From a candidate division KSB1 bacterium (GTDB taxonomy: Bacteria; Zhuqueibacterota; Zhuqueibacteria; Zhuqueibacterales; Zhuqueibacteraceae): 64,000 bases of DNA. This document shows, one piece after another, positions 15,371-24,404 of the stretch (within the stretch, counting starts at the first letter, position 1; every line of letters starts with the position of its first letter). Location of the stretch: positions 310,001 through 374,000 of the forward strand of contig JAPDPX010000001.1 of the NCBI GenBank assembly GCA_034506255.1, written 5' to 3'. The notes beneath the pieces were generated by a model. It was given only the letters and a program-made list of their open reading frames with translations, was not told the DNA's origin and ran no database searches. The translations under genes were made by a program, and so were the position numbers.

Positions 15371-16783
15371 ATGCGTACCCTCCCGGTTCAGACCTCCCCG
15401 CAACAAAATCACGCCGCGTTTCATCCCGATTTCATCTGGGTGGCGCTGGCGGCGGCGCAGTTTGCCGGCTTCGCCCTCGGCGCACACGTGGCCGCCGTCA
15501 TCGGCTTTGACTTTCCGCTCGGTCCGGGTTTCTACAGCTTCATTCAGGTGCATGGCCATGTTCAGCTCGTTTCCTGGGCCGGGCTGTTCATCATTGGCAT
15601 CAGCCTGCACTTCCTTCCCCGGCTGGCGGGCATGCCACTGACAAAGCCGCAATGGCGCGCCCGCATTCTCTGGCTGCTGACCGCCGGTTTGCTGCTGCGC
15701 ACGCTGGGCCAGTGTCTGCTGCCTTATGTGCAGGAGAGTGCCTGGCAGACGCCATTGGCGTGGGCCGTCGTCGTCTCAGGGGTGCTGGAGTGGGCCGGCA
15801 TTCTGGCCTATGCCGGATTGTTGTGGGGAACGATGCAACGTGCCGTTCAGACCGGCCCGCGGCCCGCACTCGAGCAAGTCAAGCCGTTTTTCCTCATGAT
15901 GCTCGCCGGCTGGAATCTTTATGCCGTGATCAATGCCGCTCTGCTGTTTCACATGGCGGTGCAACGCCTGGTTGTGGTGCAGCAAGCCTGGAACGAATTC
16001 GCCATGCAGACTTATATCGGGCTGGTGTTGCTGCCGGTGGCGTTTGCGTTTTCCGTGCGCATGTTTCCTCTTTATCTGCGGCTGCCGGCAGTCACCTGGC
16101 CGGTGCGCCGCCTGGCGTATGCGTATGTGATCAGCCTGGGCCTGCAGTTGCTTGCTCTGCTGCCGCCGCTGGCCGCTTTGCCCACGCCCGCGCCGATGTT
16201 GCTCTCGGCGGCCGGGGGAATTGCCAGGGGCGCGGTGATTTTGATTTTCGTCTGGCAATTGGATTTGCTGACACGCTGGCGCCTGCCGTGGACCGCGAAG
16301 CGCGTGTTTCATCCCGGCCCGCAGCGCCCGGCAACGCGGCCCGGCCTACCTGACTACGGTGAGTTCGGCCGTTTCGAACGACTGGTCTATGCCGCTTATT
16401 CCTGGCTGGTGTTGGGCGCGCTGCTGGACCTTCTCTCCGGCGCCAGCAAGATTTTCGATTTCTCCCTGACGCACAGCAGCGATGCCAGCCGCCATGTGTA
16501 TTTGCTCGGTTTTATCACCCTGTTGATTTTTGGCATGTCAGTGCGCATGCTGCCCGGCTTCCTGCAGAAGAAGCGGGTGTGGAGTCCGCGCCTGGTGAGC
16601 GCCACCTTTTGGCTGGGCAACCTTGCCGTTGTCCTGCGGGTGATGCCCCTGCTTGTGCCGATGGCCGTGTTCGAAGCGCTGCCCGTGATTGCGGTGGTGA
16701 CGCAGGCAGCATTTGGTCTGTCGGGGATCGTGGGGCTCACCGCCCTCGCATGTCTGACGATCAATTTGATGAAGACACTGTGA
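15371..16783 (+). CDS. nnrS: NnrS-family membrane protein
   Basis: A 470-residue protein with about twelve membrane segments. The segment IQVHGHVQLVSWAGLFIIGISLHFLPR near residues 58-84 is the NnrS landmark, with histidines thought to bind haem and copper. A second histidine-rich region, HSSDASRHVYLLGFITLLIFG, lies in the last third. NnrS protects against or responds to nitric oxide and is usually found with denitrification genes, which fits the nos and cyd genes here. AAGGAG precedes ATG 15371; an upstream in-frame ATG at 15284 lies inside the inverted repeat. Confidence 0.85.
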   Translation: MRTLPVQTSPQQNHAAFHPDFIWVALAAAQFAGFALGAHVAAVIGFDFPLGPGFYSFIQVHGHVQLVSWAGLFIIGISLHFLPRLAGMPLTKPQWRARILWLLTAGLLLRTLGQCLLPYVQESAWQTPLAWAVVVSGVLEWAGILAYAGLLWGTMQRAVQTGPRPALEQVKPFFLMMLAGWNLYAVINAALLFHMAVQRLVVVQQAWNEFAMQTYIGLVLLPVAFAFSVRMFPLYLRLPAVTWPVRRLAYAYVISLGLQLLALLPPLAALPTPAPMLLSAAGGIARGAVILIFVWQLDLLTRWRLPWTAKRVFHPGPQRPATRPGLPDYGEFGRFERLVYAAYSWLVLGALLDLLSGASKIFDFSLTHSSDASRHVYLLGFITLLIFGMSVRMLPGFLQKKRVWSPRLVSATFWLGNLAVVLRVMPLLVPMAVFEALPVIAVVTQAAFGLSGIVGLTALACLTINLMKTL

Positions 16784-16947
16784 ACCATCGCGAGAACAGC
16801 GGGCACGCAGAGAAAAGCCTTCGGGTCGGTGGCACACTCCCGTGCGTTGCCCTTCGTCTCTGCTTCCCGCCCGCCGGGAGCTGCGCGGCGGTGCCCCCGG
16901 GCGTTTTGATGTTTCACTTCCAGCCCGACTTTTGGTCTGCCTGACTC

Positions 16948-18597
16948 ATGAATGATGTGATTCAGATTTTGCTCGCACAACCGCTGTTGCTGCTCTTTTT
17001 GGTCGCGGCCATCGGCTATCCGCTGGGGCAGATCAAAATTCACGGCAGCAGTCCGGGCGTGGCGGCGGTGTTGTTTGTCGGTCTGGCCTTTGGCGGCCTG
17101 CATCCCGGTCTCGAACTGCCCGAGATCATCTATTTGCTCGGACTGGTCATCTTCGTCTACACCGTTGGCCTGGGCAGCGGTCCGGGTTTTTTCACCTCCT
17201 TTCGGCGCAGCGGCCTGCGCAACAACCTGCTGGTGCTCGGCATGTTGCTGCTGGCGATGTTGCTGACCGTGTTTTGGCATTTCGCTCTGCGGCTGCCGCC
17301 GGCGCTGACCGCCGGTCTGTTTGCCGGCAGCCTGACCAACACGCCCGCACTCGCCGGCGTGCTCGATCAAGTCAAGCGCTCTGCTGGCGGTCCCGAAAAT
17401 CAGCATCTGCTCACGGCTCCGGTGATCGGCTACTCGCTCGCCTATCCCATGGGCGTGATCGGCGTGCTTTTGGCGATCTATCTGCTGCAGCGGTTCTGGA
17501 AAATCGATTACGCCCGGGAGGCCGCAAGTCAGCGCGAGTCGGGTGTCCTGGGCGCGCGCCTGCAGAACCGCACCCTCCGCGTCATACAGCCGCATTTTTT
17601 CGGCCTGACCCTGCGGGAGTTGAAAACGCAGCAGGGATGGCAGGTGGTCTTCGGCCGGATGAAGCGGGAGGGCCGGCTGTCGCTGGCCGGCGAGCAAACC
17701 CGTTTGCAAGCCGGCGATCTCCTCAGCGTGGTGGGCACCGCCGAAGACTTGGAGCGCGTGACGGCGGCTTTGGGGGAGGTGAGCAACGAACACTTGGATT
17801 TGGACCGCTCCCAGCTCGATTATCGTCGCATCTTTGTTTCCAATCCCCGGGTTGCCGGCCACCGCCTGCGCGATCTCAATTTGCCGCAGCAATACGGCGC
17901 CGTGATCACACGCGTGCGCCGCGGCGATCTCGAATTCCTGCCGCACGGCGACACCGTGCTGGAGCTGGGCGACCGCATTCGCGTGCTCACCCGCCGCGAT
18001 CATATGGAAGCAGTGAGCGCGTTTTTCGGCGACTCTTATCGCGCGCTCAGTGAAATCGACATCCTCACTTTCAGTCTGGGCCTGGCGCTGGGTTTGGTGG
18101 CGGGCCTGGTGCCCATTCCCCTGCCCGGCGGCGTGGTGATCAGGCTCGGCTTTGCCGGCGGCCCGTTGCTGGTGGCGATGATTTTGGCGACGCTGCGCCG
18201 CACCGGACCATTGGTGTGGCACATGCCCTACAGTGCCAATCTCACCCTGCGGCAAATCGGGTTGATCCTTTTTCTGGCGGGGATCGGCATACGCTCCGGT
18301 CACGCCTTCTTTTCCATGCTCACGCAAGGCAACAGCCTTGCCCTGTTCGCCGCCGGCGCGGGGATCACGCTAGTGGTGGCCTTTCTCACCCTGTTGATCG
18401 GGCACCGCGTGTTGAAAATACCGATGAGTATTTTGATCGGAGTGCTCGCCGGCCTGCAGACGCAACCAGCGGCACTCGGTTTTGCGCTGGAACAAACCCG
18501 CAATGATCTCCCCAATCTCGGCTATGCCTCGGTTTATCCCCTGGCCATGATCGTCAAAATCATCCTGGCGCAGGTGCTGCTGACTCTGCTGTCCTGA
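16948..18597 (+). CDS. AspT/YidE-family transporter with two RCK_C domains
   Basis: A 549-residue transporter of the aspartate:alanine exchanger family. There are about five membrane segments (residues 9-165), two central RCK_C (TrkA-C) regulatory domains (about residues 205-280 and 290-365), and a second membrane block (375-549). The repeated landmark is seen as FAGSLTNTPALAG and LAGLQTQPAALGFALEQT. Family members exchange dicarboxylates or amino acids; the substrate here is unknown. It lies 164 bases after nnrS with no clear hairpin between. Confidence 0.88.
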   Translation: MNDVIQILLAQPLLLLFLVAAIGYPLGQIKIHGSSPGVAAVLFVGLAFGGLHPGLELPEIIYLLGLVIFVYTVGLGSGPGFFTSFRRSGLRNNLLVLGMLLLAMLLTVFWHFALRLPPALTAGLFAGSLTNTPALAGVLDQVKRSAGGPENQHLLTAPVIGYSLAYPMGVIGVLLAIYLLQRFWKIDYAREAASQRESGVLGARLQNRTLRVIQPHFFGLTLRELKTQQGWQVVFGRMKREGRLSLAGEQTRLQAGDLLSVVGTAEDLERVTAALGEVSNEHLDLDRSQLDYRRIFVSNPRVAGHRLRDLNLPQQYGAVITRVRRGDLEFLPHGDTVLELGDRIRVLTRRDHMEAVSAFFGDSYRALSEIDILTFSLGLALGLVAGLVPIPLPGGVVIRLGFAGGPLLVAMILATLRRTGPLVWHMPYSANLTLRQIGLILFLAGIGIRSGHAFFSMLTQGNSLALFAAGAGITLVVAFLTLLIGHRVLKIPMSILIGVLAGLQTQPAALGFALEQTRNDLPNLGYASVYPLAMIVKIILAQVLLTLLS

Positions 18598-18626
18598 AGC
18601 AGGTGGCCTGCTGCGATACGTCTTTT
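18598..18626 (+). terminator. Weak terminator-like hairpin
   Basis: A six-base stem AGCAGG/CCTGCT with a TGG loop starts right at the stop codon of the transporter gene. A five-T run occurs eight bases after the stem, farther away than in a standard intrinsic terminator. Confidence 0.3.
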
Positions 18627-18927
18627 TGCTTTGATCTTGCCGGCCAAATCCTAAATTGTGTCCGTCCTGAAACAGCAGGACTGCCCGGGCAATGCTTTCT
18701 CGCATGCCCCCCAACCTTTTACTCCATCAATTCACAGGCCGCGATGCCGCATGGCCGCTGAACCAAAGGAAGAGCGGTGGGAATGCAGTCATTTGAAAAA
18801 CCCGCCGGTCGCCTGAAACCTTTGCCAGCCCGATCGCCGCAAAAGGTGAACGAGAAAAGTTGCTTCGAAGCAAGCGCGCCCGGCGGCGGATTTTTGCAAA
18901 TGACCAAGCATTTACGAAGGACAAAAA

Positions 18928-20385
18928 TTGACGCTAGCGTATCTCCTGCTGATCGGTTCCGTGCTGATACTCTTCAGTCTCGGCATGGCCAAGCTCTCGG
19001 CCAATCTTGGCGTGCCGGTGTTGTTGTTGTTTTTGGCGATTGGCATGCTGGCCGGCTCCGAGGGCCCGGGCGGCATTTATTTTGATGATGCCGGCATGGC
19101 GCAGTCGGTGGGCATCATCGCGCTGGTTTTCATTCTGTTCGCCGGCGGCCTGGATACAGATTGGAAGGCGGTGCGTCCGGTGCTGTGGCCGGCAGCGGGT
19201 CTGGCCACGGTGGGCGTTCTGCTCACCGCGCTGATTGTCGGTGTGGTGGCGCATCTGTTCTATTCGTTTTCACTGCTGGAGGGCTTGCTGCTGGGCGCAG
19301 TCATCTCGTCCACCGATGCCGCGGCCGTTTTTGCCGTCCTGCGTGCGCGCAACGTCAGTCTGCGTGGCGACCTCAAGCCGCTGCTCGAGCTGGAATCGGG
19401 CAGCAATGATCCCATGGCCGTGTTTCTCACCGTCGGCCTGATTCAGATGTTGACCGCACCCGCAACTTCCCTGCCGCAGCTCGCATGGTTGTTCGTTTTG
19501 CAAATGAGCCTGGGTGCCGCCTGCGGCGTGGGTTTGGGCAAATTGCTGACTGTTCTGCTCAACCGGGTGAACTTTGTGCAGGAGGGATTCTATCCGGTTC
19601 TGGTGCTCGCCTATGCGCTGCTCATCTATGGCGCCACCGCATTGTTGGGCGGCAGCGCCTTTTTGGCGGTTTATCTCGCCGGCATGGTGGCGGGCAACAG
19701 TGAATTCGTCCACAAGAAAAGCCTGCTGCGTTTCTTTGATGGGCTGGCCTGGTTGAGCCAGATCGGCATGTTCCTCACGCTCGGGTTGCTGGTCTTCCCC
19801 TCGCGCATCGTGCCGGTGATGGGCGCGGGCCTGTTGCTGTCCGCCGTTCTCATGCTGGCGGCCCGGCCGCTGAGCGTGTTTCTCACGCTGGCCTTCTCCC
19901 GCTTCAACTGGCGCGAAAAGGCCCTGATCTCCTGGGTGGGATTGCGCGGCGCGGTGCCGGTTATTCTGGCGACTTTTCCACTGCTGGCCAGGCTGCCCAA
20001 TGCCGAGCTGCTGTTCAATCTTGTTTTCTTCATCGTCTTCACCTCCGCGCTGCTGCAGGGGTGGTCGATGCCGGCGGTCGCCCGTCTGCTCAAGGTCGAT
20101 GCGCCGGTGGCCCGCCGGCGCCAGTATCCCATCGAGTTTGCCCCGCCCACCGGCATGGACACGGATCTGGTGGAGTTCGTCGTGCCTGCGCATGCCGCCG
20201 TTGCCGGAAAATCTTTGGTTGAGATCGGCATGCCGCGCGACAGTTTGATCGTGCTCATCAGTCAAAACGAGGAATTCATCGTGCCCAGCGGCGGCACGGT
20301 GATCAACGAGGGTGACGTGGTTTTGGCGCTGGTCAACAAGCGCAACCTGCCGGAGGTGCGGGCAATCTTCTCCAGGGTGGCATAG
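18928..20385 (+). CDS. CPA-type potassium/sodium:proton antiporter with RCK_C domain
   Basis: A 485-residue protein with about twelve membrane segments, of the NhaP2/CvrA type. Landmarks are GAVISSTDAAAVFAVLRARN, LELESGSNDPMAVFLT (the ion-binding ND) and the GLRGAVPVILATFPLLA segment. The C-terminal 75 residues (from about 410) form an RCK_C domain that probably senses a ligand. It would exchange K+ or Na+ for protons at the inner membrane. The start is TTG 18928, with GAAGGA seven bases upstream and the first hydrophobic helix directly after. A gene-poor region follows. Confidence 0.9.
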   Translation: MTLAYLLLIGSVLILFSLGMAKLSANLGVPVLLLFLAIGMLAGSEGPGGIYFDDAGMAQSVGIIALVFILFAGGLDTDWKAVRPVLWPAAGLATVGVLLTALIVGVVAHLFYSFSLLEGLLLGAVISSTDAAAVFAVLRARNVSLRGDLKPLLELESGSNDPMAVFLTVGLIQMLTAPATSLPQLAWLFVLQMSLGAACGVGLGKLLTVLLNRVNFVQEGFYPVLVLAYALLIYGATALLGGSAFLAVYLAGMVAGNSEFVHKKSLLRFFDGLAWLSQIGMFLTLGLLVFPSRIVPVMGAGLLLSAVLMLAARPLSVFLTLAFSRFNWREKALISWVGLRGAVPVILATFPLLARLPNAELLFNLVFFIVFTSALLQGWSMPAVARLLKVDAPVARRRQYPIEFAPPTGMDTDLVEFVVPAHAAVAGKSLVEIGMPRDSLIVLISQNEEFIVPSGGTVINEGDVVLALVNKRNLPEVRAIFSRVA

Positions 20386-21298
20386 CGCGGTCACAGCCCC
20401 AACCAAACCTGTCAACCGCGAGGACGCAAGGCGCGCAAAGGATTTCTTTGAGCTCTTCCTGCTTTTGCGTGCAATCGTGCGTTGCGCTTGTTCTCCTTTC
20501 GCTGTATGCCTTCTTTCATTGGTTTGGCGTTCCAGTTCAATGAGAACCCACGGCGGCAGTCGCGTCATTTCAAGCAGGTCGGCAATAGTGCACTGTAAAC
20601 GTGAATTCTGTAGTTCCCCCCTCGTGGGCGGCTGTTCGAAGATGAATTTTTTGCTGCTTCAGCAGCGATCCATAGGGGGGCGTGGCCACAAAAATCAACG
20701 TGACAGTGAAGTAGCTTGTCGACCGCTTTATTCTTCTTAATGATGATGCAACCTTCGACGGGCATCTCAACGCGGTAACCGGCATCAATTTGCTGCCCGT
20801 CATATGGAATCGGTGGCGATGCTTCGCAATCCACTCGCAAACCGCGCTCGCTCAGATTTTAAGCACAGCACCGTTGGCAGGCCGATACCAACGCGTGAGG
20901 TCAGTCATGCCATTCTCTTTGCGCCCTTGACGGTGTAAAAAAGCAGTTCAAAAAATCTTCGCGATTGTGATAGTTTTGCCAGGATGAAACTATCAGCAGA
21001 AAATTGGACACGAACCTTGCCGCCGCCCTCCCTCGCAGTTTGACTGGCCAGGCACAGCCGTGGGCCGGCCTGTCCGGCCGGACGCTGATCGAGAGAGACC
21101 GTGCCCGCCTTGTGTTCATGCATTAATTTTGGGCAGCCCTTGCTATTGTCCCCGCCGATAATTATTTAGTGACTGTCCTAAAGCGCAAATTGTCGATGCG
21201 GGGCCCCCGCAACGACTTGGCTGTTGCTTCAAGACAAGGTGAGTTTTCATGACACCTGCACCCAAAACCCTCCCTGACCAGCCGGGGCTGAAACAGGC
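20386..21298. other. Gene-poor region with repeats and gene remnants
   Basis: No intact gene is seen in these 913 bases. Near 20405-20450 is degenerate sequence of the type ACGCAAGGCGCGCAAAGG, resembling repeat family D (24257, 45510, 53112, 54559). A minus-strand GxxExxY remnant lies at 20603-20842. A perfect nine-base inverted repeat TGATAGTTT/AAACTATCA lies at 20968-20995, and a related TGATAGTTT motif occurs near 24330. The remaining sequence before the sigma-54 activator shows nothing I can name. Confidence 0.6.
20603..20842 (-). pseudogene. GxxExxY-family gene remnant
   Basis: Reading the minus strand from about 20842 gives SERGLRVDCEASPPIPYDG, QQIDAGYRVEMPVEGCIIIK and KNKAVDKLL. This closely follows the middle of GxxExxY proteins (usual pattern: G-L-V-x-x-E-x-x-x-P-V-x-Y-D-G, then D-A-G-Y-R-x-D, then V-E-K-L-L). 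The N-terminal GxxExxY motif itself and the C-terminal LLINF segment are lost or out of frame. This is a decayed fragment, and the only minus-strand gene trace in the window. Confidence 0.6.
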
Positions 21299-22825
21299 AT
21301 GACTTTCGAATTGCAAAAGCACGAAACGCTGCTGGAGCTTGCCGAGATCCTGACGCGACAGAGCGATTATCAAGAGAGCGTGCATCTCATCAGCCTGACG
21401 GCGGCCGTATTGTTCGATGCCGACGCCGCTTCGATCATTCTGATCAATCCCGGCGCCCCGCAGACAGTGAAGACGATTTTCCGGGGCGGCAAAGACCTGG
21501 GAGAGGAAAAGCATCGTCAGGTGCAGAATCTGGTGATCGGCTGGATGAGGCAGCATGAACAGCCCTTTTTGAGCACGGATTTGAAAACCGACCCCCGTCT
21601 GCCTGACGGGCTGTTTGAAGACGACATGGAGCGGGCGGTGATGTGCGCGCCGCTGCGCATGCAGCGGGTGGATATCGGCTATTTGTTTGTGCTCAATGAA
21701 AACCGGCAAGGGCAATTCGACGAATATGCGCTCAAGCTCCTGCAGCAGATGGCCGCGGTGTGCGCACCCTTCCTGAGCAACGTGCAGCAGATTCAGGAGT
21801 ATTTCGAAACGCCGCTGCCGGAGGAAGTGCTGCTGGCACAATACGCCGGCCTGGGCATGCTGGGCCGGTCGAAGCCGTTCGTAGAATTGCTGCGCGCCAT
21901 CGAATCCGCGGCGCGCTGTGACGTGCGGGTGTTGCTGGAAGGGCAGAGCGGCACCGGCAAGGAACGGGTGGCGCGCGCCATTCATCTGGGGAGCCCGCGC
22001 AAGTCCCGGCCGTTCGTGGCGGTCGATTGCGGCGCGATCCCAGCAAACTTGCTCGAGAGCGAGCTGTTCGGCCACATCAAAGGCGCTTTCACCGGCGCGA
22101 ATTACGAGCGCCGCGGCCTGTTCGAAGAAGCACATGGCGGCACGCTGTTCATGGACGAGATTGCCAATCTGCCCTATGACATGCAGGCCAAGCTGCTGCG
22201 CGTGCTGCAGGAGGGCGAGATTCGTCCGCTGGGCAGCAACAAGCCGAAGACGGTGGATGTGCGCATCATCGCGGCTGCCAGCACCTCGCTGCGCAAAATG
22301 GTGGCGCAGCAACAATTCCGCGAGGATTTGTACTATCGGTTGCATGTTTTCCCCATCTATGTTCCCACCTTGAACGAGCGTCTTCAGGACATTCCGTTGC
22401 TCGCCAATCACTTCCTGAAGAAGTTCGCCCTGCAACAGCACAAGCAGGCGGCCTCTTTTCATCCTGCGCTCCTGCGCTTCATGCAGCAGCGGCAATGGAA
22501 CGGCAACATCCGGGAATTGGAGAATTTCGTCGAGCGGCTGGTCGCCCTGGCCTCCCCGGAAATGAGAGTGATACAGCACAAGCTTCTGCCGGCGGAATTC
22601 AAGCGGGAATTCAAGAAGAATGCAACGCATAACAGAGAACCAGCGCCCGTGCTGTCATTGACGGAGCAGGTGAATGCGCTGGAGGCACAATTGATCCGCC
22701 AGGCGCTCGCCGCGCATGCCTGGAATCAGTCGCAGGCTGCCCGCGCTCTGCAAATCTCGGAATACACCATCCGCTACAAAATGGACAAGCTGGGCATCGT
22801 CAAACCCGAGGAAAGCACACAATAA
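21299..22825 (+). CDS. GAF-domain sigma-54 transcriptional activator, NorR-like architecture
   Basis: A 508-residue bacterial enhancer-binding protein. It has an N-terminal GAF domain (about residues 20-165), a AAA+ domain (about 190-420) with Walker A GQSGTGKE near 214 and GAFTGA near 261 (the sigma-54 contact loop), Walker B TLFMDEI, and a Fis-type helix-turn-helix at the C-terminus (about 462-505, [20 protein letters not shown]). Domain order and length equal those of NorR, the NO-responsive activator. I cannot confirm the iron ligands of the NorR GAF domain, so the signal is open. The start is ATG 21299, with no strong ribosome binding site. A gene graveyard follows. Confidence 0.9.
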   Translation: MTFELQKHETLLELAEILTRQSDYQESVHLISLTAAVLFDADAASIILINPGAPQTVKTIFRGGKDLGEEKHRQVQNLVIGWMRQHEQPFLSTDLKTDPRLPDGLFEDDMERAVMCAPLRMQRVDIGYLFVLNENRQGQFDEYALKLLQQMAAVCAPFLSNVQQIQEYFETPLPEEVLLAQYAGLGMLGRSKPFVELLRAIESAARCDVRVLLEGQSGTGKERVARAIHLGSPRKSRPFVAVDCGAIPANLLESELFGHIKGAFTGANYERRGLFEEAHGGTLFMDEIANLPYDMQAKLLRVLQEGEIRPLGSNKPKTVDVRIIAAASTSLRKMVAQQQFREDLYYRLHVFPIYVPTLNERLQDIPLLANHFLKKFALQQHKQAASFHPALLRFMQQRQWNGNIRELENFVERLVALASPEMRVIQHKLLPAEFKREFKKNATHNREPAPVLSLTEQVNALEAQLIRQALAAHAWNQSQAARALQISEYTIRYKMDKLGIVKPEESTQ

Positions 22826-22961
22826 ATTTTCCTCCGGTAAATCCCTCCGCCCGCCTTTCACAGCCGCCGGTGAAAAACGCTGTCCGTACAGCTCTCCTTC
22901 GACTTGTTTGAAATGCGCTTATTCTTAACGAAAAATTATTTCCCGCTATCACTTCATGCAA

Positions 22962-23578
22962 ATGTATGGCTGCGTCGGCATGGGGATTTTTTATCGGGCG
23001 GAAGCCCTCGAGCTCAAACGGCCGGTGATGCTGAAATTGCTCGCATGCTAACTGGCTGGTACTGTCGAAACGGCACTGACCGGGAACTCGCTCGCTATCG
23101 CCGGAGACCAACTCCTTACCGGGCGTTTGTCTGTACGCAGCGTGCCGGTGCACACCACTACAACTTTGCACCGACCTCTTGGTTTGCACGCAAGTGTCCG
23201 GTACTCACCAATCATAAAAAACGGCAGGTGGGAGGAGAGCATGGCCGGGATTCAAACCTCGGCGCAGAGGGATTAGATTTCAAAGTTCATTGGCATGGCT
23301 GGCGCGCGCCCATGTGCTGCCCGGTAATCATACCAGGGCGCGGCGGCTGTTGCAAGAGATGTTGGCCGGTCGTTGCATCGCTTCCTGGCTCCTCCGGATG
23401 GTATTAAAGAAAGGATGTCTCATACTTGGCGACTGCAGTATGGCGCTGTATGGGGTGGAGAAAGCTCATGTCGGCCGCAGTTTTATCTTGATCGGTACGA
23501 AAACCGACCTCGGGGTATGATCCGGTTCACAATCAAAAGATTTTCCAGGCGGCTCTGTACAAGATGGAGCAGGAGTGA
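22962..23578 (+). pseudogene. Gutted Ser/Thr protein kinase with TPR tail
   Basis: Two ends of a kinase-TPR gene survive with most of the middle gone. At 22962-23051 the frame reads VGMGIFYRAEALELKRPVML then KLLAC and a stop, clearly the glycine loop and catalytic-lysine strand of a bacterial Hanks-type kinase (compare GGMGxVYxAxDxxLxRxVALKxL). At 23290-23400 another frame reads HTRARRLLQEMLAG, a TPR-like end repeat. A third frame ends DPVHNQKIFQAALYKMEQE with a stop at 23576-23578, matching the usual DPRFQ-ALL-KMG-LE end of kinase-TPR proteins. The intact family is several times longer. Frames are broken and nothing can be made from it. Confidence 0.6.
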
Positions 23579-23799
23579 AAGTGCTGGGCATGCAGTGCCG
23601 CCCTGCTGTCCCACTGGTACTGTCATAAGCTCTACAAAATAGTACACCCCTAAAACGACCATCCCATCTTACAAGCCCGGGCGAAAACCCAATGCACGTG
23701 GTGAGATGTTGTGACATAGGGTTGTCACAGGGCATTCATAAGTTAACGTTTGGTCTCGCATTGAACGCATCATCCAACCCAATAACGCAAACCAAACCA
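23579..23799. other. Non-coding remainder of the graveyard
   Basis: Between the kinase remnant and the YCII pseudogene I see no reading frame with family similarity. Composition is less GC-rich than upstream. A short run CTTACAAGCCCGGGCG and an A/T-rich stretch near 23740-23800 are the only visible changes. Confidence 0.4.
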
Positions 23800-24154
23800 T
23801 TGAAATACTTGCTTCTAACTTTATTTTGACCAGCAGGCCCTGGGCGAGGCCGAGCGCGAACAATGCTGCAGTGAGTCCGTACAACTCGCGCATGAGCTGC
23901 ACGCCAACGGGCAGTATCTGGGTGTCAATCCGCTGCATCCTACGGCCATGGCGACCAGCGTGCAGGTGCGCAATGGCAAACGCTTCGTGACCGACGGCCC
24001 CTTCGCCGAAACGCGCGAGCAACTCGGCGGCTGTTTCTTGATCGAAGCCGGGAATTTCGACGAGACCATCGGTATCGCCGCACGGATTCCCATGCTGCAC
24101 AAAGGCACCCTCGAAGTCCGGCCGATGGTGGAGATTCCCGGTTTGCCAGCGTGA
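23800..24154 (+). pseudogene. YCII-family (DGPF) gene with frameshift
   Basis: The sequence encodes a nearly complete YCII protein in two frames. The first frame from 23800 reads KYLLLTLF then TGA. The second frame from 23831 reads QQALGEAEREQCCSESVQLA and on through DGPFAETREQLGGCFLIEAG to the stop at 24154. Removing one T from the run at 23824-23827 joins them as LLLTLFDQQALGEAE, as the family expects. The start also looks damaged: CCATTGAAATAC would be a normal CCATGAAATAC without one T. Two extra T bases suggest either real decay or sequence error. YCII proteins are small alpha/beta ferredoxin-fold enzymes of mostly unknown function. Confidence 0.75.
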
Positions 24155-24256
24155 ATAAAAACTAAGTGTTTTCTATTTGCTCTTTGTTGAATTCCGACAG
24201 CTTGCCGTGGAACAACAAGGGAAGCGTAGCGCGGCATTCATGCCGCAAACAAATTT

Positions 24257-24313
24257 GAACCGCGAAGGACGCCAAGCTTGTATTTCTTTGCATTCCTGAC
24301 GTCTTCGCGGTTC
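24257..24313. repeat. Inverted repeat related to family D
   Basis: Perfect 11-base arms GAACCGCGAAG (24257-24267) and CTTCGCGGTTC (24303-24313). The loop contains CGCCAAGC and TTTCTTTGCATTCC, reminiscent of the CGCAAAG/CTTTGCG repeats at 45510, 53112 and 54559. It lies in the 250-base gap before the SRPBCC gene. Confidence 0.65.
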
Positions 24314-24404
24314 GAAAAACTTCGCAGGCGTGATAGTTTCTGCAGAATAATAAGTATTATTGCCTTTCATTTTTCAGTCAGTACAATTCACCGGAGGAAG
24401 AAGC

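Noticed and set aside
16800..16850. Sigma-54 site GTGGCACACTCCCGTGCGT upstream of the AspT-fold transporter
   Set aside because: The GG-GC spacing is one base too long.
16396..18327. 643-codon minus-strand frame opposite nnrS and the transporter
   Set aside because: Gln/His-rich shadow of membrane-protein codons on the + strand.
20901..21123. Minus-strand ferredoxin-like fragment (RLCLASQT)
   Set aside because: One short cysteine-containing segment is not enough; no other [2Fe-2S] ligands are seen.
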